From positions 1 through 55,361 of the forward strand of contig CAJUKA010000023.1 of NCBI GenBank assembly GCA_910586585.1: DNA of 55,361 bases, in the 5' to 3' direction. This document shows, piece by piece, positions 49,871 to 55,361 of this stretch (the first letter of the stretch is position 1; each line of letters starts with the position of its first letter). Both the position numbers and the translations under genes were made by a program. Origin of the DNA: an uncultured Lachnospiraceae bacterium. GTDB taxonomy: Bacteria > Bacillota > Clostridia > Lachnospirales > Lachnospiraceae. The notes under the pieces are model-generated. The model did no database searches and was not told the DNA's origin. It saw only the letters and a list, made by a program, of their open reading frames with translations.

Positions 49871-51277
49871 ATGCAGATAAATACAAATAATGGCGTATTT
49901 AATAGTCATTTTGCAAAAAATAGTATTGGTGGAATCAGACTGCCAAATTTTAATGGTGACTATAATTACACCAAAACAAAAACGCAAAAAAAGGATTCTG
50001 AGTATGAAAAAGAGATCCGAGATCAGGCGTACAAGGATTATAAAAACGGGAAATTTCAGAATGCCTCATCAGATTTTGTCAAGTTAATGAAACAGTATGT
50101 ATCAGAGGTTTCGCCAGATAGAAGGGCAATTATTACCAATGGACTCAAAGTGGTGGAGCAGAATAAAAAAGTACCGAATAAGCCAATCAATGAAGTGGAA
50201 ATCATTCTGAATGGAAAAATAGAATATCAAAAATTGCCATCGGGTCAGACTGATTATATGGAATTTTATGATGAAAATGGTGAGATGGTAGCAACATATA
50301 GCCAAAATGGGTGGACCATAAATACAACCAATGCAGAGACTGCCAGACAGATAAGAATGTGTAATATTTATAATAGCGCATGGAAAGCGGCATCTAAAAA
50401 TGAGGCCGTTAGCGGCGAGGTGAAAACCAATGCATCAAATATGGCGTATCCAATTGAAGATATTGGAATAAAGAATACACAAAAGAGCCCTTATCAAAAG
50501 TATGGATGGCGGACAGATAATATCTCAATAAGTGATACATCAGCAGAACTCCAAAATCTGGGGAAATTAAAAGCCAAGGCAATAAATGAATTTGCACAGT
50601 TTCCTTATATGGGAGAGGTTAAGGAAATTCCCGCGGAATATATATGTGAGGATTTGTTTCAGTTGGACTTGAAGGCGTCCTCTGTTTTTGGCGGCGAAAA
50701 TTTGTTTCAAAGCTGCCCGGAAGAACAATTTCAGGTGTTTGATAAATGGATAGAAGAAAAAAATTTGCCAGAGGATATTGCTGAGAAAATTCGGGTAGGA
50801 GTTCGAAATGCTACGAGGGAAATTGATTTGCTCAACAGTCAGGAAGGATATCGCGGAACCTCTGTTGAATCTGTTGCATTGTTGAGTGCAAGTATATCAG
50901 CGCTTGAAACGCTTAATGATACGGTGGTGCCGAAAGAAATGCAGGCAGATTTTAGCAAATTTATTGATGAGTATGCTAAATTTAAAGAAGAGTCCCGCAA
51001 CCGCATTATGGAAAAAATGACACCAGACTTTGTAGTTGTGGAATTTGGAGAAACAACAAAGTATCAGTATCGGGACGAAATCCTATCTAAGCAGTATGAT
51101 TTTTATAATCAGGAGAAATCTGAAATTGAGGGGATTTTAAAAAATTATCGCCAGGGAAATTACAGCAGGGAGAACGCTTCTGCTGCAATGCAGGATTATA
51201 TGCAGGGAATTGGTACAACATATTCATTTAAGATGGATATGAAGGGCTTGCTGCAGAAAATGTTTGCTTTGTTATAG
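49871..51277 (+). CDS. Hypothetical 468-residue protein
   Basis: I do not recognise the family. There is no signal peptide or membrane segment. It starts with an Asn/Thr-rich tip (MQINTNNGVFNSHFAKNSIG), a charged section, a strand-rich part around 110-150 (EVEIILNGKIEYQKLP, DYMEFYDENGEMVATYSQNG) and a helical C-terminal half. The N-terminus resembles starts of flagellar-exported or filament-associated proteins only loosely. ATG 49871 follows AGGGGAG; an in-frame GTG three codons upstream overlaps that site. The possible sigma-28 boxes upstream would link it to motility, but that is unproven. Confidence 0.65.
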   Translation: MQINTNNGVFNSHFAKNSIGGIRLPNFNGDYNYTKTKTQKKDSEYEKEIRDQAYKDYKNGKFQNASSDFVKLMKQYVSEVSPDRRAIITNGLKVVEQNKKVPNKPINEVEIILNGKIEYQKLPSGQTDYMEFYDENGEMVATYSQNGWTINTTNAETARQIRMCNIYNSAWKAASKNEAVSGEVKTNASNMAYPIEDIGIKNTQKSPYQKYGWRTDNISISDTSAELQNLGKLKAKAINEFAQFPYMGEVKEIPAEYICEDLFQLDLKASSVFGGENLFQSCPEEQFQVFDKWIEEKNLPEDIAEKIRVGVRNATREIDLLNSQEGYRGTSVESVALLSASISALETLNDTVVPKEMQADFSKFIDEYAKFKEESRNRIMEKMTPDFVVVEFGETTKYQYRDEILSKQYDFYNQEKSEIEGILKNYRQGNYSRENASAAMQDYMQGIGTTYSFKMDMKGLLQKMFALL

Positions 51278-51348
51278 ACAAAGACGGGCAGGGGAGCGCT
51301 TCAAAGATACATTGCTCACAATAAACTGCTCTGACATGGGGGATTAGA

Positions 51349-52728
51349 ATGAGGCAAAACAGAACGGTAATAATTGCAATCTTGTCATTTTTAATTGTAT
51401 TAGGGATTGCAGGTTCACTTGTGATTTATAACTGGAAAATAAAACGAAAAGAAACGCCGGATAATACAATAAGAACAGAAAATGAAAGTTCGGCGCAACA
51501 GGAGACCGACTTACAAGAGACGGATTTGACAGTACAGTTGGCAGATACGATTGAGGACGTGGCGCCAAAAGGGAATACGGACTGTTTTACCTATGAGGAA
51601 CTGCCGGATGGCACGCTGCGGATTACGGGCTATAGTGAGGAGAAAAATATACAGAATCCTTATCAGGTTGTTATTCCGTCCACAATTGATGGCAAACAGG
51701 TATCTACGCTTGGAAGGGAATGTCTGGGGATGCCTTATGCTGGAAGCCTGCTGGAACTGACGGTTTCTGAGGGTATTACCACAATAGAAGAAAATATTAT
51801 AGAATATGCCTATGATATTTCGCTGATAAAATTGCCGGACAGTGCAACTTCCATAGATGAAAAGGCTTTTTGGAGAAATGACACTCGCTGGTCAGTTGCA
51901 ATTGCCTGCAGTGATACATCTTATGCCTATCAATATGCAAAAGAAAATGGATATGCCACGCAGGTTCGAAAACCAGCTTTGCCAGAGAATCGTTTACTAA
52001 GCGCGCATCAGAATGGAACAATAACCCAAATTCCGTATTTTGCCCATATCAGAACAGAAGGACAAAAATACGATTTTGTCACAATAGAATACCGCGATAA
52101 TGAAATTCAAAAAAGGATGGATGGGGAGATGATTTATCAATCTTCAAATGAATTTCTGGTACTGGTTTTGGACAAAGCGCAGGGTGATATTCTGCAATGC
52201 ATAGACTCCTCTTGTCTGGAGGAAAATAATGTGGCATTCTGCGGGCTGCAAAATGTTTACTGCGAAAATTTTTTGTCACTGGCAGATTGGAATTTTGACA
52301 AAGAGGAGGATATCTGCTGTTATCAGGGGGTATTTGGCACGGGAGCGGCGTCCTTTTCTTCCTTGTTTCTATATGATCCAGACAGTGGAAGTTATAAGAA
52401 TGTCCCAGCATTTTCACAGATTGATTCGCCATATCTAAGAACGGATAAACAGTGTATCTACGGATTTTCGAGAGGGGGCGCTGCTGCACACTATATTGAC
52501 CGATATGAATATATAGAGGGGCATCTCACGAATGTTGCCAAACTGAGCCAGACAGTAACAGATAAAAATGAAGTGGAGATAGTGGACAGGCGTTTGGTGA
52601 ATGGTGCGTGGCAAATCTATCATCAGCAGACTTTTTATCCAGAGGATTCATCAGCAGAAGATGCTTGGAGCGATGCCTATGAGCAGTCAGAAATTCTGTA
52701 TATAGAGGATGGGTATTGGGATTTGTAG
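51349..52728 (+). CDS. Membrane-anchored BspA-like leucine-rich-repeat protein
   Basis: The 459-residue protein has an N-terminal membrane anchor (about 7-27), a short linker, and a BspA-type LRR_5 region at about 80-200 (DGTLRITGYSE, YQVVIPSTIDGKQVSTLG, LLELTVSEGITTIEENI, LIKLPDSATSIDEKAF). The C-terminal 250 residues form another domain that I do not recognise. Such LRR proteins are exposed on the surface and often bind host or neighbour surfaces. The last 269 bases of this locus, including the final 74 codons, are repeated exactly downstream. The ATG has a GGGGGA site. Confidence 0.78.
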   Translation: MRQNRTVIIAILSFLIVLGIAGSLVIYNWKIKRKETPDNTIRTENESSAQQETDLQETDLTVQLADTIEDVAPKGNTDCFTYEELPDGTLRITGYSEEKNIQNPYQVVIPSTIDGKQVSTLGRECLGMPYAGSLLELTVSEGITTIEENIIEYAYDISLIKLPDSATSIDEKAFWRNDTRWSVAIACSDTSYAYQYAKENGYATQVRKPALPENRLLSAHQNGTITQIPYFAHIRTEGQKYDFVTIEYRDNEIQKRMDGEMIYQSSNEFLVLVLDKAQGDILQCIDSSCLEENNVAFCGLQNVYCENFLSLADWNFDKEEDICCYQGVFGTGAASFSSLFLYDPDSGSYKNVPAFSQIDSPYLRTDKQCIYGFSRGGAAAHYIDRYEYIEGHLTNVAKLSQTVTDKNEVEIVDRRLVNGAWQIYHQQTFYPEDSSAEDAWSDAYEQSEILYIEDGYWDL

Positions 52729-53042
52729 AAAGATGAAAAATATTCAAGTGTTTGAAAAAGCAGTGTAAAATATATGAATATATAGAGGGGCATCTCACGA
52801 ATGTTGCCAAACTGAGCCAGACAGTAACAGATAAAAATGAAGTGGAGATAGTGGACAGGCGTTTGGTGAATGGTGCGTGGCAAATCTATCATCAGCAGAC
52901 TTTTTATCCAGAGGATTCATCAGCAGAAGATGCTTGGAGCGATGCCTATGAGCAGTCAGAAATTCTGTATATAGAGGATGGGTATTGGGATTTGTAGAAA
53001 GATGAAAAATATTCAAGTGTTTGAAAAAGCAGTGTAAAATAT
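52503..53042 (+). repeat. Exact 269-bp tandem duplication
   Basis: Bases 52503-52771 and 52772-53040 are identical as far as I can compare by eye. The unit covers the last 74 codons of the LRR gene and 43 bases beyond its stop. The junction shares the short sequence AT with the flanks (possible microhomology). The second copy would code only the C-terminal fragment. Confidence 0.95.
52772..52997 (+). pseudogene. Duplicated C-terminal fragment of the LRR gene
   Basis: The second copy of the 269-bp unit keeps the frame of the last 74 residues (from YEYIEGHLTN to EDGYWDL). It has no convincing ribosome binding site; the nearest in-frame ATG (52752) lies in the preceding unit's 3' end. It is taken as a non-functional by-product of the duplication. 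Confidence 0.85.
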
Positions 53043-53080
53043 CAGCAGCGGTCAGAATTGTTTGATCGCTGCTGATTTAT
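53042..53080 (+). terminator. Intrinsic terminator after the LRR gene duplication
   Basis: TCAGCAGCG and CGCTGCTGA form a perfect 9-bp stem with a 16-base loop, followed by TTTAT. It lies at the end of the duplication, so the first gene copy reads through the second before reaching it. Confidence 0.8.
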
Positions 53081-53081
53081 A

Positions 53082-53122
53082 ATGCACAGACCCATGTAGA
53101 GGAAGTAGCCTTCCCTACTCGA
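53082..53122 (+). repeat. Dispersed hairpin element, shortened copy D (41 bp)
   Basis: It starts ATGCACA just after a terminator and ends CTACTCGA like the full copies, but the nested first hairpin is missing. The second hairpin, GTAG+GGAAG with CTTCC+CTAC, is retained with one extra A. It looks like a deletion derivative. Confidence 0.7.
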
Positions 53123-53147
53123 TATATTTTGCATTTTATAATGTTTT

Positions 53148-54227
53148 TTATTTGCTGTTTTTATGATTCACAGTCTCGTCTATCAGTGCTGCAATCGTAT
53201 CAATAGAGTTTTTGAAGTTGCTGTTTTGCATGGCGTCAATATAGGATTGTCTTGTAAAATACAGCTCATGAATTTTTTCGGTCAATATTACCGCAGTGAG
53301 GTAATCTTCATCAGCAACCATGGAAAAACCCTGCGACTCAAAGCTTTTCGCATTCAGAATCTGATCTCCGCGGCTTGCATTCGCAGGAAGCGGTATCAAA
53401 AGACTAGGTTTTTTCAGCGCCAGAAGTTCACATATAGCATTTGCACCGGCACGCGACACGACAATATCTGCCATTGCAAACAAATCTTTTAAATCTTCTT
53501 TTACATATTCAAACTGCTTATACCCCTTGGTATTGAGCAGCAGATTATCAATTTTTTCTTTGCCACAGACATGAACAATCTGAAAGTCTTCTAAAAGTTT
53601 TGGGAGCGCTTCGCGAATTAGTTTATTGATTCCAGCAGCGCCAAGACTTCCGCCAATGACCATAATGACCGGTTTAGAAGCGTGAAAGCCACAAAGTTCA
53701 AGTCCTCGTTCCTTACTGCCTTTTCCAAGTTCTGCCCGAATAGGCGATCCGGTGAGCACGGCTTTTTCGGCAGGAAGGCTCTGTATCGTTTCAGGGAAAT
53801 TGCAGCAGACCTTCTTGGCAATAGGTATGCACAAACTGTTAGCCAAACCTGGCGTCATATCAGATTCATGGATAATACAGGGGATTTTCAGGGCAGCGGC
53901 AGCGCGTACAACAGGCACGCTCACAAAACCTCCCTTGCTGAACAATACATCAGGCTTCAGAGTCTTTAAAATTTTTTTCGCTTCGAGATATCCCTTTATC
54001 ACGCGGAATGGATCGCTGAAATTTTTGAGATCGAAATATCTTCTGAACTTTCCGGTTGCAATTCCATAATAGGGGATGCGATAATCTTCAATTAGTCTTT
54101 TCTCAATGCCCTCATAGGAGCCAATATAGTGAATATCATAGCCCATATTTTTCAACTTGGGAAAAAGGGCAATGTTTGGTGTCACATGTCCGGCGGTACC
54201 GCCGCCGGTAAAGACAATGCGTTTCAT
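53148..54227 (-). CDS. murG: UDP-N-acetylglucosamine transferase MurG
   Basis: The 359-residue glycosyltransferase has the MurG motifs TGGGTAGHVTPNIAL near the start, FSKGGFVSVPVVRAA, HESDMTPGLAN, VIGGSLGAAGIN and SRAGANAICELLAL. It adds N-acetylglucosamine to lipid I to make lipid II at the inner face of the membrane during peptidoglycan synthesis. Here it is outside a dcw cluster and alone, as in some Clostridia that carry a YtmP/MurG-like second copy; whether it is the only MurG cannot be known. The start is preceded by GGCTTC-rich sequence with a weak GGAGGC site. Confidence 0.93.
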   Translation of the reverse strand: MKRIVFTGGGTAGHVTPNIALFPKLKNMGYDIHYIGSYEGIEKRLIEDYRIPYYGIATGKFRRYFDLKNFSDPFRVIKGYLEAKKILKTLKPDVLFSKGGFVSVPVVRAAAALKIPCIIHESDMTPGLANSLCIPIAKKVCCNFPETIQSLPAEKAVLTGSPIRAELGKGSKERGLELCGFHASKPVIMVIGGSLGAAGINKLIREALPKLLEDFQIVHVCGKEKIDNLLLNTKGYKQFEYVKEDLKDLFAMADIVVSRAGANAICELLALKKPSLLIPLPANASRGDQILNAKSFESQGFSMVADEDYLTAVILTEKIHELYFTRQSYIDAMQNSNFKNSIDTIAALIDETVNHKNSK

Positions 54228-54268
54228 AATTTTGAAGCCTCCGATTCCATTATATTATCTGCAAAATA

Positions 54269-54520
54269 TTAATTTATTGCATTTGCCTTATACTGTTCTA
54301 AGGCGTGGGCTAACTGATCAGGACAGGAGGTATTTTTTAATCCGCATTTGATGCCTTTGAGTTTTGAAATTGCGTCATCAACATTCATCCCAGAGACTAA
54401 TGCAGAGATTCCTTTTAGGTTTCCATTACAGCCTCCGGTAAAGGATACCGACTGAATGATATTGTTTTCCACTTCGAATTGAATAAGCTGCGAACAGGTT
54501 CCGCTTGTTTTGTATTGCAT
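54269..54520 (-). CDS. TSCPD-domain protein
   Basis: The 83-residue protein is a single TSCPD domain of the TIGR03905 type: TSGTCSQLIQFEVENNIIQSV, FTGGCNGNLKGISALVSGM and the signature TSCPDQLAHALEQY. The domain is also found at the end of some ribonucleotide reductases; the free-standing form has no established role. ATG 54520 is chosen; an in-frame GTG three codons upstream is possible. It lies 41 bases upstream of murG on the same strand and could be cotranscribed with it. Confidence 0.87.
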   Translation of the reverse strand: MQYKTSGTCSQLIQFEVENNIIQSVSFTGGCNGNLKGISALVSGMNVDDAISKLKGIKCGLKNTSCPDQLAHALEQYKANAIN

Positions 54521-54746
54521 ATTTGACACCTAACCTTTCTTATATTAATGCCATCAGGCCATAATTTTGCTGCTAAAAGCTGTTTGTCCACAAATACAGC
54601 AAACCAACTGATATTATTTTATCAGTCTAAAGAAGTGAAGTCAACAAAACTTTTGTCATTTCCTTCCAGACTAATTGGGGCGTGTAATAGAAACCTGCAG
54701 GCAGGCATACAATGAAGCAACAGGATATAAGGCAGGTATTCTAAGA

Positions 54747-55085
54747 ATGATGAATTATATTTGGGGCGGTATGCTGATTATTGGGATTGTCTATGGTGTA
54801 CTGACAGGAAATATGCAGGAGGTGACAGATGCTGTGCTGCAGTCTTCCAAAGAGGCTGTGACGCTTGGGATTTCCATGCTTGGAATCGTCGCATTTTGGA
54901 CAGGATTGATGGAAGTGGCGGGAGAAGCTGGAGTCATTACAGGGCTCACAAAGCTGCTTTCGCCATTTATGCGTTTTCTGTTTCCCAAGATACCCAAGGG
55001 GCATCGGGCCCTGGACTCCTTGTCCGCAAATTTTGTGGCAAATATATTGGGACTTGGATGGGCTGCGACGCCGGCAGGGCTTTGA
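54747..55085 (+). pseudogene. spmA: SpmA-like (nucleoside recognition domain) gene, truncated at its 3' end
   Basis: The 112 residues match the first part of SpmA: MMNYIWGGMLIIGIVYG, GISMLGIVAFWTGLMEVAGE, LFPKIPKGHRALDSLSANFV, then LGLGWAATPAGL, after which a stop follows at once. SpmA normally continues with KAM... for a total near 195 residues, so the second half is missing. The downstream sequence is unrelated. The break falls at GGGCT near 55080, suggesting a rearrangement or insertion of another element here. SpmA is linked to spore maturation in Bacillus. The start is an estimate; an in-frame TTG at 54675 is also open. Confidence 0.75.
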
Positions 55086-55361
55086 GTTATTATAATGACA
55101 GGTTGAAAAATCCATTGAGAAATCAAGGGTTTCCGCCGAATTTAGTCCTAATGAAAAAATGTAGTTTTGCATCAAAGCATTTCTGATTTTTCATTTGGAC
55201 GGCGCCGATTCAAAAGAAAATAGGAAGAAATGTCATTAATGTAACTCAAGGTGCCTGAAAGCAATGAGTTACTGGTTTTAGTATAGTATAAGGAGGGTAG
55301 AAGGTAAACAATTTCATATTGATGATTTAGATAGGACTAAATTAGTGAATGGCAGAAATGC
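55086..55361. other. Sequence beyond the spmA break, to the window end
   Basis: No complete gene is visible. AAATCAAGGGTTTCCGCC occurs at about 55122-55139. AAGGAGGG near 55290 looks like a ribosome binding site without a suitable start, and one frame is open to the window edge with no clear start codon. This may be the edge of an inserted element; no integrase or transposase sequence is in view. Confidence 0.35.

Noticed and set aside
55290..55361. Open frame running to the window end
   Set aside because: There is a Shine-Dalgarno-like AAGGAGGG but no start codon at usable distance in the open frame, and too little sequence to judge.

Overview
The window looks like chromosome from a motile, Gram-positive (monoderm), moderately AT-rich Clostridia species, most likely a Lachnospiraceae member of the Roseburia / Eubacterium / Butyrivibrio type. 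The evidence is the family content: a flagellin with FliS, a Tad (Flp) pilus operon without a secretin, PerR with rubredoxin and reverse rubrerythrin, BceRS-BceAB, DUF4317, DUF2200 and DUF2508 proteins, secreted Big_2/glucosaminidase proteins, a SpmA-type protein, and classical Shine-Dalgarno and sigma-A signals. The genus is not determined. I saw no rRNA, tRNA, CRISPR array, transposase or integrase.

Layout. 1-3.8 kb: secreted transglutaminase-like protein, leucine-rich-repeat protein, VOC protein. 3.8-5.2 kb (minus): perR, reverse rubrerythrin and rubredoxin, an oxidative-stress unit. 5.7-7.7 kb: histidine kinase then OmpR-type regulator. 7.7-12.2 kb: RluA-type pseudouridine synthase, an orphan 128-aa protein behind a perfect promoter and a foldable leader, pncB (minus), and a DUF4317 protein. 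12.2-17.4 kb: AraC-type regulator divergent from two large flavin/Fe-S enoate-reductase-type enzymes with a folded tandem repeat between them. 17.5-22.4 kb: DUF2200 then a BceRS-BceAB peptide-resistance module. 22.5-23.2 kb: DUF4253 protein. 23.6-29.7 kb: flagellar island (1108-aa FliK-like protein, flagellin, FliS, DUF2508 protein). 30.0-40.5 kb: an eleven-gene Tad pilus operon from one promoter, with a tandem 55-bp repeat in the leader and a 55-residue Flp pilin. 40.5-45.1 kb (minus): a 1529-aa secreted glucosaminidase/Ig-like protein. 45.3-49.4 kb: rhomboid protease coupled to a flavodoxin-SCP2 fusion, HIT hydrolase, BlaI/M56 pair. 49.9-53.0 kb: an unrecognised 468-aa protein and a BspA-like LRR protein whose 3' end is exactly tandem-duplicated. 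53.1-55.1 kb: murG and a TSCPD protein (minus), and a 3'-truncated spmA-like gene near the window end.

How it fits together: the cluster is largely about the cell surface (flagellum, Tad pilus, wall hydrolase, LRR proteins, MurG, peptide and beta-lactam-type sensing) plus anaerobic oxidative-stress defence. The most notable non-coding signal is a dispersed hairpin element, three full copies and one shortened copy. Each copy starts with ATGCACA directly after a terminator-like hairpin, and its stems are kept by compensatory changes. Other possible RNA-level structures are the Tad leader repeat, the leader at 8529-8612, the repeat between the two reductase genes, and hairpins ahead of the flagellar genes.
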